The notes under the pieces: generated by a model
Databases searched by the model: none
Told to the model about the DNA's origin: nothing
Seen by the model: the letters and a program-made list of their open reading frames with translations, nothing else
Shown here: positions 1 through 10,660 of the stretch, piece by piece
Layout of the letters: each line of letters starts with the position of its first letter
How positions within the stretch are numbered: the stretch's first letter is position 1
From: Petaurus breviceps papuanus
Lineage: Eukaryota; Chordata; Mammalia; Diprotodontia; Petauridae
Assembly: GCA_028583685.1 (NCBI GenBank)
Contig: JAMXIF010000065.1
Location: forward strand, 38,609,622-38,673,621
Direction of reading: 5' to 3'
Length of the DNA stretch: 64,000 nt
Position numbers and translations under genes: made by a program

Positions 1-112
1 CAGGATGGGCTACTTTAGCTAAAGTCATATAACTCATAAACATGCAACTCATTAAGTTAAAAATGACAAAGGTGCTAGCCAGTAGCAGGATGATTTTTGT
101 GGCTTGGAGTTT
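1..112 (-). pseudogene. V1R fragment F (TM6 region), cut by L1 and by the window edge
   Basis: Read on the minus strand, the first 112 bases give an open stretch beginning ATKIILLLASTFVIFNL and running through TM6 to KVAHP. It matches TM6 of V1R C (AAKTILLLASNFLIFNL) almost residue for residue. The frame is open to the left edge, so TM7 probably lies outside the window. To the right, where TM5 and the third cytoplasmic loop should be, the sequence switches to L1 ORF2 at about 112. The N-terminal two thirds are therefore missing here and the copy cannot be functional as it stands. It is closest to gene C of the receptors in the window. V1Rs are seven-helix pheromone receptors of vomeronasal sensory neurons. 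Confidence 0.85.
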
Positions 113-715
113 TGGGAATTTGGACATAATTCCAGATTCATCCAAATCTGGTTGGGTCAGTTCTCAAGTCCACCAACAAAAAATTACTTTCCCACTTTTT
201 CCACATCCCCCGCAACATTTGATGCTTTTTCATTCAATCATTTTAGCCAATCTGATAGGTATACAATAATATCTAAAGGTTGTTTTAATTTGCATTTCTC
301 CCATCAATAATTTAGAGCATTTTTCATATTATTATAGATTGTTTTGATTTCTTCACCCCAAAACAGTCTGTGCATATCCTTTGACCATTTATCAATTGGG
401 GAATGATTTGTATTTTTATATATTTTATAAATATCTCTCTATATTTGAGATATGAAACTTTTTTTGTTTGTTTGTTTTTGTTTTTTGGAGGGGCAATTGG
501 GGTTAAGTGACTTTCCCAAGGTCACACGGCTAGTAAGTGTTAAGTATCTGAGGACAGATTTGAACTCAGGTCCTCCTGACTCCAGGGCCAGTGATCTATT
601 CACTGTGCCACCTAGTCACCCCCATGAGACTTGTATCCAAGAAACTGTCTATAAATCTATTGCCCCTCTCAAATTTCTGCTTTCCTTCTGAACTTGGGTA
701 TATTTATCTATTTAA
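112..715 (-). mobile_element. L1 ORF2 3' fragment, older (outer) copy
   Basis: This is an L1 ORF2 C-terminal region read on the minus strand. It matches the L1 piece at 53670-54065, including the pyrimidine-rich run before TCCACCAAC and the segment ending in GAACTTGGG. A SINE (449-624) splits it. Its left end is inside ORF2 rather than at a natural L1 3' end, so the junction with the V1R fragment is a rearrangement. Confidence 0.75.
449..624 (-). mobile_element. tRNA-derived marsupial SINE (WSINE1/Mar1-like)
   Basis: A full-length SINE in reverse orientation: T-rich tail on the left, then the complement of the CAAGTCACTTAACCCC motif, then the complement of the tRNA-like head near 612-624. 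It sits inside L1 ORF2 sequence. The flanks ATGAAACT and ATGAGACT look like a slightly diverged target-site duplication. Confidence 0.85.
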
Positions 716-792
716 ATAATTAATTTATTTTTAGTTTTCAACATTCACTTCCATAAGATTTTGAGTTTTAAATTTTCTCCCATTTCCTTTCC

Positions 793-847
793 TTTTTTTT
801 TTCTAAAAGCAATTGGGATTAAGTAACTTGCCCAAGGTTACATGGAC

Positions 848-896
<49 letters not shown>

Positions 897-972
897 AATA
901 TCTGAGGCCGGAATAGATCCTGGGTCTGACTCCAGGGCCGGCACTCTTACTCACTGGGCCACCTAGCCGCCC
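793..972 (-). mobile_element. tRNA-derived SINE with internal (TG)n expansion
   Basis: Reverse-oriented SINE of the GCGGC(C/T)AGGTGGC-head type. Where other copies read AACACTTACTAGC, this one carries a long TG run (852-894 on the plus strand). The SINE interrupts an L1 3' UTR. Confidence 0.82.
852..894. repeat. (TG)n microsatellite inside a SINE
   Basis: An uninterrupted TG dinucleotide run of about 43 bp within the SINE at 793-972. Confidence 0.97.
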
Positions 973-2829
973 TGCCCCCTTTCCTTTCTTGTCCCCATTC
1001 CAAGATGGCATGCAATCTGATATAACCTCTACATATACATTCATATTGAACATATTTCACATTGGTTATGATGTAAAGAATTAGAACTACTGGGAGTAAC
1101 CACAAGAAAGAATAAACAAAAGAAAACAACAAAATAAAAGCAGAGCAAATAGTATGCTTCTGTCTGCATTCAGACTCCAAAGTACTTTTTCTGGATTTGG
1201 ATGTCATTTTCCATTGTGATTCTTTTGGAGTTGTCTTAGATCTTTGAATTGCTGAGAAGAGTAAGTCTATCAAAGTTAGTCATTGCACAATGTGACTGTT
1301 ACTTTGTACAATGTTCTCCTGGTTCTGCTCATCTCACTAAGCATCAGTTCATGTAAGTCTTTCCAGGTTTTTTCTGAAGTCAGCCTGTTCATAATTTCTT
1401 ACAGCACAATAATATTTCATTGCATTCATATACCACAACTTGTTCAGCCATTTCCCAATTGATGGACATTCCCTCAATTTCCTATTCTTTGCCACAACAA
1501 AAAGAGCTGCTATAAATATTTTTGTACGTGTGGATCTTTTCCTCACCTTTATGATCTCTTTGGGATACAGCCCTAGAAGTAGTATTGCTGGGTCTAAGGG
1601 TTTTATAGCTCTTTGGGCAGAGTTCCAAATTGCTCTCCAGAATGGCTCTATCAGTTTAGTGCTCCACCAAGAATGCATTAGTGTTCCAATTTTCCCACAT
1701 CTCCAACATTTGTCATTTTCCTGTTTTGTCATGTTAGCCAATCTGATAAGTGTGATGTGGTACCTTAGAGTTGTTTTGATTTGAATTTCTCTAATCAATA
1801 GTGATTTAGAGATTTTTATATGACTATAGATAATTTTAATTTCTTCCTATGACAACTGCCTGTTCATGGCCTTTGACCATTTATCAATTGGGAAATGACT
1901 TGTATTCTTATAGATTGTTTTTTTTTAAAAAGATCTCTATACATTTGAGATATGAGACTTTATCACCACCAGTTTTCTGCTTTTCTTCTTATCTTGGGTT
2001 AATCAATTTTATTTGTATGAAAACCTTTCAATTCAGTGTAATTGACTTTATACATTTAATGCTTCACTCATTTGATATCTCTTGATGACTGTCTTATATT
2101 ACAGTTTAAGATCTGGCATTGCTGAGCCTCCTTCCTTTATACTTTTTTCATTAGTTCCTTCAATATCAAAGGAATTTTTGTTCTCCAAATAAATTTTGTT
2201 ATCATTTTTTTAATTCACTAAAATAATTTTTGGTTATTTAAGTGGGATCACATTGAATATGTAAATTAGTTTAGGTAAAATTTCCATCTTTATTATATTG
2301 GCCTTTCCCACACAGGGAAAATTAACATTTCTTCAATTATTTAAATCTGATTTTATTATCATAAAATGTTTTTTAAAAACTGTTTATATAGTTCCTCTTG
2401 GCAGCTGTACTCCTAGGTATTTCATAGTGTCTAGAGTTATTTTAAGTGGGACATATTTTATTATCTCTTTTTGCAGTGATTTATATGTGATATATAGGAA
2501 TGCTGATGATTTATTTGAATTTACTTTATATCCTGCTACTTTGTTAACATTATTTATTGTTTCAACTTTTTAGTTGACTCTTTGAGATTTATGCATATCA
2601 TCATTTTGTCTACAAAAAAGATAGCTTTGTTACTTGATTCCATATTCCAATTCCTTCTATTTCTTTTTTCTTCTTTATCACTATTGCAATGATTTCCAGT
2701 ACAATATTGAACAGTGGGCACCTGTATAGTCTGAATTACAAACAATAACCATGGGGAGAAAAGGGCAATCCTTTTGCTTTTCCCAACACATTTTTGCCCT
2801 TTACTTTCATGTAATATAGGGGCCCCTGA

Positions 2830-3105
2830 ACAATCTTCTTGTTTCTTGAAGAATTATTTTTTCAGGACCTTCCTTTCTCTCCCAATAAGTGCCATTACTT
2901 GAAATTAAATGAGGAGTCACATTTGAATAGATATACTGAGTCTAAATTTGTCCAATAAATCCCTTTCTATAACTACAAGTCTAAAACCTGGAATCCAAAT
3001 GTGTAAGAAATTAAAATCTCCTCTCTTCTATGGAAGTGATAGGCGGAGAACACTTTCAGTGGATGCCATCTTTTTTCTCAAGCACATGTGGGATTTTCCC
3101 ATTTG
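2830..3105. other. Unassigned sequence between L1 and segmental duplication A
   Basis: No open frame, repeat family or RNA gene is recognisable. It separates the L1 end from the point where copy A becomes similar to copy B. Confidence 0.5.
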
Positions 3106-3559
3106 CTGACAAGGAAACACATCACTCCATCTGCTATTTCTTGCCATCTCTTAAACAGATAAAGCCTAATATCAATAACACTCTTCTTTGAGTATTCAAG
3201 AGACTTATGGATTAGCACGTGCTATTCTCATATGCTTTTGATTCAAGACAACTATTAATGGTTCCTGGAGGAATGTGAATATGCACACTTGCAGGTTTCT
3301 ACCCTCCTACCAAACCCCAGGTCCATTTTGTGATACACTGCTCTGTCCTTGGAACTTAAAAAAGAGGCTAAAAAGTATTAAACAGTTATAGTGGCTCACT
3401 TTGATAATCCATTTGCTAACATCCATCCTGTAAAGAATTCTTACTCTTTATATCCTCTTGGTAAAAAGGCACAATCACTGAAAACCTAAGGTTGTTGTTC
3501 AGCCATTTCAGTGAAACCTGCCTCATTCTGCTTCCCATTTATTGTTTTCCTAGCTAAGA

Positions 3560-3745
3560 TACTGGAGGAGCCCTATCATTTCCTTCTCCAGCTCATTTTA
3601 CAGATAAAAAAATCTGAGAAAAAGAGGGTTAAGTGACTTGCCTTTGGTCATACAGCTTGTAAGTGACTCAGGCCGGTCTGAACTGAGATCTTCATGATGC
3701 CAGGCTTGGCACTCTATCCACTGTGATACTTCATTGCCCTAAACC
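3560..3745 (-). mobile_element. Older MIR/Mar1-type SINE, shared by both duplicates
   Basis: Reverse-oriented SINE with the TTCCTTCTCCAGCTCATTTT and GTTAAGTGACTTGCC motifs. The same insertion is at 18205-18400, so it predates the duplication. Confidence 0.75.
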
Positions 3746-4389
3746 TTATAAGGAATCATCAAGGTTTTCCCAACAAGGTACCAATGTCAATACTCAGTAC
3801 GAAAAGAGGCATCCCTCTCATATTGATGAAAACATTTGCCCATTACTCTTAATACCTTCCATCATTTACAAATGTCAGAACTATGTTTTGCCCTTAGAGA
3901 ACATAGAGTCTCAAAGCTGGAGGTGATTTTAGGATTTAGACCATAAAATGTTTGACCATGAAATATAGACTATACTATATTACAAGTAAGAAGAGTATGA
4001 GAATGTAGATTATAAAACACTGGGTATCATTCTTTAGACATTGGCTATCCCAGCCACCTGCATTTAGAGTTGGACAATTGACATTCATGGAAAATAGTGA
4101 TACTCTTATGTAATAATATTATCACCTTGTAAAAATGATCTCCACAAGGCTAAATGCTCAGAGGGAGCTGAGGATGAAATAGGATCACAAGTGGGATGTA
4201 TCCTTTGCTTGTGGTAGATGGAACTATGACAAAGGAAAATAAAGAGGAATCTTCCAGCTCAATTCCTTTTCTGTTGTTTTTTTCCTGGAAAAGATAACTT
4301 TTTTTTGCTGGATATGAGGAGGAAGATGATGCCACCAATAAGTAAGGGGATAATTAAACAAAAGTCACCTTTGATGAATTCAAATCACA

Positions 4390-5935
4390 TTAGCTACATG
4401 CACAGGTCCTGAAAGTCTTGTTAGATGTGATAGCTGTTTTACTCTCAGGGATAATTTCAAGATCAGAAAAATGATAGAATGACAAGACTTGTGCAGATCA
4501 GTGTCATCCCAATTTTCAAAAACAAAGAAAAAAAGAAAAGAAGTAGGAAGTACTCTGCAAATCACAGGCCTGTTAGCTTGATTTTGATTCTGGGCAAAAT
4601 TCTTTTATTTATCTTTTTCGAGGGGGGAAGGCAGGGTAATTGGGGTTAAGTGACTTGCCAAAGGTCACACAACTAGTAAGTATTAAGTGTCTGAGGCCGG
4701 ATTTGAACTCAAGTACTCCTGAATCCAGGGCCAGTGCTCTATTCACTGCACCACCTAACTACCCCCACAAAATTCCTATGAATAGAACATGCCAAAGTAA
4801 TTTAATATCTTTTTCCCCCATGAGGAGTGGAGAAGATGAACAGAATTTTATAGATTCCATTTACCTGGATTTTAGCAAAACTTTTTAAAAAGTTATTTTT
4901 TACTAAGCTTGTTGAGCATAAAAAGAAACATGGATTTTATAAGAACACAATCAGATGAATTTATAGCTGATTATCTGTGTGGACTTAAAGGTACTGGCTA
5001 ATTGTTCAGTGTCAACATGCAAGATATCTATAGCAAAGAACCAAATAGAACTATGTTGGGTGCTAAACTACAGAATAATTTTCTCAAAGACTCGAATATA
5101 TATATATATATATTCATATATACATATATATGAAACACGAATTCATCAGATTTATTAAAAATTTAAGACTGGAGTTGATGGTTAACAAAGTCTTATGGTC
5201 AGGTTCCTTAAGTTTCTTCACAGGCTAAAGAAATTATCTGAATCTAATAAGATGAAATTCATTAAGGGTAAGTGTGTATTCTTTCACTAGAGAACAGCAA
5301 GATTAAAAAAAAAGTTCTGAGGCTTTTAGTGGATGATTATTTCAATTTGATTTAACAACGTGTTTGTAGCAGCCAAAAATTCATTGCTCCTTTGGCCTGT
5401 TATAAAATGGGTTTACTTTTCAGTCAAAGGAGTCATCAGTGCCTAGGCACGCTGCCCTTCTTAGTCTGCTTTGGGAGTGCTTTGTTCCTTTTGGAACGGA
5501 ACAATTTGGGCAGAACATGGATAAGCTGGAGTGTCCTGAAGAGGATAATCAGGATGTTGAAGGGCTTTGCTACCATTTTCTATCATATTTATGTGAAGGA
5601 AAAAGGCATCTCTAACGTGGAGAAGAGAAGACTAGGGGGTAACGGGTGCCTTGAAGTATTTAAATAACTTCAGGGGGAGGAGGGATTAGTCTTGTTCAGC
5701 TGTTTCCAAGAGGCAAATACCAGGAGCAGAAGATGAGAGTTATGAAGGAGGCAGTTCAGACTTGATGTCAATAAAAAATATTCTTAAGAAATAAGGTGTA
5801 CTAAGTTAACATGTAGTTTAATTCCTTCCTTGAACTTCAACAAGCTGATACATTGGACTGGGGAATCCTTTTGGGTGTGGGTTGATAGAGATCGTCATCA
5901 AGGTTTCTTTGAGCTCTCAGATTCTGGGATTATGT
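4390..5935 (+). mobile_element. CR1/L3-type LINE remnant (reverse transcriptase region and 3' end)
   Basis: Two reverse-transcriptase signatures are visible in broken plus-strand frames: an NHRPVSLI-like stretch near 4557-4600 and IDSIYLDFSKTF at about 4850-4885. The C-terminal region follows (5490-5700, with VEKRRLGG and LEVFK), and a 3' end near 5935 resembles the TCTGTGATTCTG-type CR1/L3 terminus. It is interrupted by a SINE (4603-4767) and a TA-rich run (5096-5141). The copy-B counterpart lies at 19100-20520. Confidence 0.75.
4603..4767 (-). mobile_element. SINE (WSINE1/Mar1-like), present only in copy A
   Basis: A reverse-oriented SINE flanked by the direct repeat CAAAATTC (4595-4602 and 4768-4775). 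The empty site survives in copy B near 19335, so it inserted after the duplication. Confidence 0.88.
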
Positions 5936-6542
5936 AATTTAATCTGGGAATACACTCATAGGATAAAATTACTTGAAGAGTTTATTTTTTAATGGTTTAT
6001 CCTTTTCATTAAACTAGGAAAGGTGCAGCATGCAAGGAATATTTAACATGATAGTGACCAAGGCACAGAAATTCCTCTTGGTGGACAAATTTGCTAAGGA
6101 CACTAAGTTACAGTGTATACATTGGATAATATCCTTGGTAAGAAATCCACTACTGATATCTATACAGGTCATTCTTTTGTGACTGGCAGTAGTCACAATT
6201 CTAGCAAACAGATTGTGGTGACAAGAAGGAAGTGAATGGAGTTAAAAGGAAAAAAGGAAATGGAATTGGACCCATCTAAAATATGTTTCTAGGATTCCAG
6301 TTTGGTAGTTCATCTATCCTTTGCTTTGTAGTAGATCCCTATTATAATGCTCTACAGTGTTTGTCCCATTGCAACATTATTGTTACATTTATCAGGAAAT
6401 GGTTTTCTTGGGGGCAGGTGGTCAAAATGGAAAATAACTGAGAATTTAATACTTTGACACAAGTTTGATCTTGGTCCATGACGACTTTCGAGTTGACTTT
6501 GTCCAGTATTTCTTCCACTACTAAAGAGTTCTATTTTGATTA

Positions 6543-7499
6543 TTATGTAGGTTTCTGGTTTACATTTTTTATATGAATAGAAGATGGGATTTTCATCTCC
6601 CAATAAGCACACAAGCATCTCAAGATCTGAGAGTCACTGTTGAGCAGTATAAAGGGGCTGATTGTTTGAAAGCACAAGGAAATGGAAAGTGAGAAATGAA
6701 GCAAAACAGGACTAGAGACTTTAGAAAAAATTATGTACATTATAATAATGGAACTCAATAAATTAAAGCTAACAAAAGTGCTCCCCAGTAGCATAATGGC
6801 TGTGGCAGCGTGGATCTCTGGTGAGGCTCTTCGAGACTGGGTAGTGATGTGAAGGTGTTGAAGTCGCTGGTGATGTCTGTACAAGAAAAATGCAATATAG
6901 CCACTGGTAATGGCCACGAGACCCATATAAAAACCATCATGAATAAACTTCCAGATTAGGAACATTTTAGTCTTCTTTGCATCAAGGTCTAAAGCACTAA
7001 ATCCAATGTTATCTTCCTCTTTACTGTGTGTTATGTTCCTGAAACCAATGACATACACAAGCAAGACTGCATCTATCAGCAGATTCAGGACCCAGCAGAC
7101 AAGACAGAATGGGAAGATGCCCTTCAGTAGCCGGGCTTTTAGCTCTGCCTTTATGAGACTGTTTGGACTGATTGTGATGGCCTGGAATAAAACCAGGTTG
7201 AAGGAGCTACAAAGGGAAAGGCTACGAGTCACTCTTTGCACGTAAGTTAGAAATCTTTTCCCCATAAAATCTACAGAATATTTTAACCCCCAGACTTCAA
7301 TTGTTTGAGGAATTCCCCTGAAAAGAAATAACAGGGTATTTGTAAAGAGAAAATGGATGAGAATCAGAATTCTGGATCTTGTTTTTCTAGAACTATTGAA
7401 CTTAGAACTGTATTGGAATATCAGTAAGGAGTTCCCTAGAACTCCAATTACTATCTGGCTCAGGTAGATAATCCTCAGGATTTCATTTAGAAAAATCAT
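6543..7499 (-). CDS. Vomeronasal type 1 receptor A, intact, with extended C-terminus
   Basis: An intact 318-residue V1R, a G-protein-coupled pheromone receptor expected in vomeronasal sensory neuron membranes. Approximate helices: TM1 8-28, TM2 43-63, TM3 83-107, TM4 128-150, TM5 187-207, TM6 231-255, TM7 265-286. Family marks: GNSLLIF in TM1, RGIPQTIEVW after TM2, SLCS...FQAITISPNS after TM3, a glycosylation sequon N155-I-T in the second extracellular loop, and SPFILLNSD in TM7. The ATG at 7499 is the first in frame after a splice acceptor (AG at 7554-7553), as is usual for the single V1R coding exon. Oddities: Cys is absent at positions 81 and 168, where V1R D has its presumed disulfide pair. 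The tail runs 19 residues past Tyr299, because codon 300 is TGG where duplicate B has TAG. Neighbour: it is the intact member of the A/B duplication. Confidence 0.95.
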   Translation of the reverse strand: MIFLNEILRIIYLSQIVIGVLGNSLLIFQYSSKFNSSRKTRSRILILIHFLFTNTLLFLFRGIPQTIEVWGLKYSVDFMGKRFLTYVQRVTRSLSLCSSFNLVLFQAITISPNSLIKAELKARLLKGIFPFCLVCWVLNLLIDAVLLVYVIGFRNITHSKEEDNIGFSALDLDAKKTKMFLIWKFIHDGFYMGLVAITSGYIAFFLYRHHQRLQHLHITTQSRRASPEIHAATAIMLLGSTFVSFNLLSSIIIMYIIFSKVSSPVLLHFSLSISLCFQTISPFILLNSDSQILRCLCAYWEMKIPSSIHIKNVNQKPT

Positions 7500-7550
7500 C
7501 AGATGAATTTAGAAGTCTTTCTCAGAAGAATTATCACCAGATAAAAAGTC

Positions 7551-7593
7551 ACCTGGAGAGAAATAAAGAGCAACATGGCAGTTAATGACAACT
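7551..7593 (-). promoter_or_regulatory. Splice acceptor and branch site before the V1R A coding exon
   Basis: On the minus strand a pyrimidine tract TTTATTTCTCTCCAG ends in AG at 7554-7553. The exon would begin at 7552, 53 nt before the ATG. About 28 nt upstream is TCATTAACTG, a plausible branch site, also found before V1R B and C at nearly the same distance. The expected partner is the donor at 16233/16232. Confidence 0.75.
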
Positions 7594-7989
7594 TTTCCTG
7601 GTAGAATTCCTCCCTTTTCTCACCTAGAACATGAGAAACAGAAAAGCTATGCATATGGTGGGGAAAGGATGAAGGTCTGACAAATGTTCATGGAACAGAG
7701 ATCCACTAGCCCTTTCACCAGTGAAGTCATTATTAAGGCTTCATTTGTGTTATAAAACATAACACATTGTTATATAACAAGACAAAATCACAAAACCATC
7801 GCTTAGTAGAATGTGCAGCTAATTAAATTCCCTGTATACTTTGAAGAATGAATAGGCTTTGTGTAACTGGTTCTAATTTGATAGCTAGATGTTTCAAAGA
7901 CAGAATTTTGATTGACAGAGTCAGAAATGAGGTGCATTTGGAAGATATGATCTATGTCACATAGCCTCCTTTATTTTTACTTACATGGC

Positions 7990-9200
7990 TGTAATACAAG
8001 CATTAGACCAAGCATGAGCAGCTCTCCTGAGAACTGATGCTGTGTATAACTTTAAGATTCTGATCACATAGTATAGTGAACTCTCTATTCAACATTAAAC
8101 TAAAGCAAAACATTTGCAGAAACCAAAGTACTACATTCCCAGCAATGTAACATAACAACTTATTACTATAGTGGCCACATAGGCTTAAACAAAAGATATC
8201 ATTCATTTTGTCCTTAACTCAATCATCCTTAAGGATCTATCATCATTAAGGGGTACAAAGTACAAAGGTCTCCCATCCCTAGATCACATTGTATTAATCT
8301 TGTCAGCCAGAATGTCTTCTTTCAACTTGATTGAAGAATGGTTTCCAAATCTTCCTTAACTCAATCATCTTTAAGGAGAAATCATCCTTAAGGGGTACAA
8401 AGTACAAAGTACAAAGGTGTCCAACCCCTAGGTCTTATTGTCTTAATCTCCTCAGCCAGCACTAAGTACTGGTCCTTTCATCTTGACTGAAGACTGACTC
8501 TCAAACTCCATGGTTCCTCTTCCATACTCTCAGATCTTGCCTGAATTCACCCAACTGTCACCTGGCTTCACTGGTAGGCAACTCTCTGGTCCCAGTCTAA
8601 CTCCTGATCCAGTTCCTGGTCCAGCTCCTGGTCCAGCTCCCAGTTCATCTCCACACATCAAGCTTAGCAGAGTTACAACAATATTCACACACATTGCTGG
8701 CTCTATCATCAATTCACTTTCTGCCTGTGAAATCAATATAGACCAACAGACAAAGCCTCTGTCTGAGAAATTAACACAAATCATCAGTAAAGTCCTGAGA
8801 CCTCTGAAAACATCAGTAAAACCCTCCTTCAGGACTTCTGTAAACAGACAGCAGGAAAGTACTCTTTCAGGGCTTCTGAAAGAGCAGTAATGTCCCAGGG
8901 TTTCTGTAACAACAGCAATGTCCTCTGTCAGCAGAAAGGTCTGACAAAATAACATCAACAAAGAAAGACAGAGCGTCAGTACCAGAGGCATCCTTCCTTC
9001 CAGTTCTGCTCAGTCCCAGCTTGTGCTTGTGTTTTAATATCCTCTGCTCCTTCCTGTTCCAGTCTTTGGGAAGTTCCTCCCTCTGTGGGCTTCACCAGTT
9101 CTGTTTCTAACAAAGACTTGATATAATTATAGGCAAGGTTCAAAAACACTTAAATAACTTAAACAAGTAGTTAAATGCAATTTTGTTTGCCATTTACCAG
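7990..9200 (-). mobile_element. LTR of an endogenous retrovirus-like element (solo, family unknown)
   Basis: Copy B lacks this ~1.2 kb segment: its flanks join near 30385. Read on the minus strand, its middle is clearly related to the LTR at 25837-26724, and its left end begins TGTAATACA, consistent with an inverted TG...CA terminus. No internal retroviral genes are seen, so it is a solo LTR or remnant. It inserted after the A/B duplication, inside the inferred V1R A intron. Exact ends are uncertain by some 15 bases. Confidence 0.65.
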
Positions 9201-9699
9201 AGAGACATGCTTGAAGCCTCTGAATAGGGAGATGCCTTGTGGGGCTAGCATGTAGTCTAGGAACATAGGTTTCTATTTTTGTGCTTTTATGCTCTCATTT
9301 TAGGCGAAGAGATCTTTGAACCAGCTACTACCCTGTAAACTTAGGTCAGAATGGCAAACAACTACAACCTGGAGTCAAGCTCAATTTTCTAGCTTACCAT
9401 GAGAAACAAAGTACTAAAGGACCTGTTTGATTTGACATAGACAAAGGCTACCAACAAGCGTCAGCAGCATTACTTTTGGTAATGAAATTGAAAGGTAAAT
9501 GCTTTACTTAAATTACATCATGTTTGACCCTACACCTTTCAAGGATGGAGGTGATGGATGGGAGAGTGTTTCCACTTGATTTCAGTTTTATCCCACCTTC
9601 CTTCAGAGAGAAATTAACTAACACCTGTTCTTGCTATATTTTCACAGGAAATATCCATTTTTAAGGCTGATTGTTGTGAAGTAGTTAAATGAAATTAGG

Positions 9700-10660
9700 A
9701 CACTAATTATTGGAGAATTCACCAGAATGGGACTCCACCAGATAAAATATTAGAAAAACTCCCCCAAATCCCTCAGGTGTACTTCTAGAATCCTAGGGAG
9801 GAGACATAGCTTGACATGCTTGAAGACCTGATTTGTCTAAGAGTTGAAACTGGGATGAAGATTCTAGTTAAGCTTATATAACCTAAATTAATACATCAAG
9901 TTTAGAAAGTGCTTTCTATATTATTTTTTAAAAGTCTATGAAAGGGATAGTACACACATATTAATCATCCTGATTTTAGAGATGTGGAAACTGAGCCTAA
10001 CAGGTATTAAATGGTTTGCACAGTTTCACATGCCTTATTAGTGTAGGCCTTGAGACTCATATTGAAGCTTCCTATCTTTACATCCATAGTATTTTGCCAC
10101 TATACATTAGTAGGAGTCAAATTCTCTGCCTTCAGGTTACTTAAAATCTGAAGTTTATATGGAGAATAAGAAGGTACAACAAATAATACTAAGGAGTGTC
10201 ATTGACCTAGTATTGTGTTAATCACAAATATCAGAAGACCTAAGAGAAATAGCATAAATAATAAAGGCTGAATTTGTCTAGGAAGCCTAATCCAAAAAGA
10301 TCAATTGTGAGAATACAAAGATAGGTAGCAAGGGAATTCTAGGGAGCTAAAAGATGGCTTAAGCATGGAGGAAGAAATGTGAATGGGACTGAAGCCTGAG
10401 AAGAAAATATGTAAAGATCCATATTGTTGAGTAGAGGAGAATACGTTTAGATCAATGGGTAGAGTCAAAATATGGAGGGCCTCCAAAGCCTGTGATCCTG
10501 ACATGGTGCTCAGAACATAGACCCAGGATGAATCACAAGGATAAACTATAGAGGCAATCATATTGTTCTTCATAAAGTTAGCGGCTTTTTTCATTCTGAT
10601 TAATCAGCATAGAAATATTAATAGTGTTACTGAAATACTGGTTAAGAAAAAGGGTATTCA
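9700..10660. other. Unassigned intronic/intergenic sequence with an old MIR-like piece
   Basis: About 9960-10090 resembles a reverse MIR-class SINE (GATGTGGAAACTGAG and flanks). The rest shows no recognisable gene or repeat. The minus-strand open stretch at 10301-10594 has no domain that I recognise. Confidence 0.4.

Larger units (their letters stand above)
715..2830 (-). mobile_element. L1, inner copy: 3' UTR and C-terminal part of ORF2
   Basis: Starting at an L1 3' end (about 715-780), the minus strand reads into the ORF2 C-terminus. The open stretch at 1349-1798 contains the L1 hallmark CWRCGKIGTLMHSWW, then LLGLYPKE and MNAMKYYCAVRN, which match the end of mammalian L1 ORF2. Further ORF2 sequence, interrupted by stops, continues to about 2830. 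It is 5' truncated and dead, and carries a SINE at 793-972. Confidence 0.88.
3105..9695. repeat. Segmental duplication, copy A
   Basis: From CAAGGAAACAC at about 3108 the sequence is collinear with copy B (17765-30915): the same old SINE (3560-3745 vs 18205-18400), the same CR1/L3 remnant (4390-5935 vs 19100-20520), the same V1R gene, and the same upstream stretch to about 9695. Copy A alone has a SINE at 4603-4767 and an LTR at about 7990-9200. Similarity is clear by eye over non-coding sequence, so duplication is more likely than convergent insertion. Confidence 0.88.

Noticed and set aside
5392-5667. A 91-codon open frame conserved in copy B (19927-20136)
   Set aside because: The conservation comes from segmental duplication of a CR1/L3 LINE end, not from a host gene.
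8510-8991. Overlapping open frames of 126 and 153 codons on opposite strands as possible genes
   Set aside because: They lie inside the LTR-like insertion absent from copy B and match the non-coding LTR at 25837-26724. Pro/Gly-rich repeats explain the open frames.
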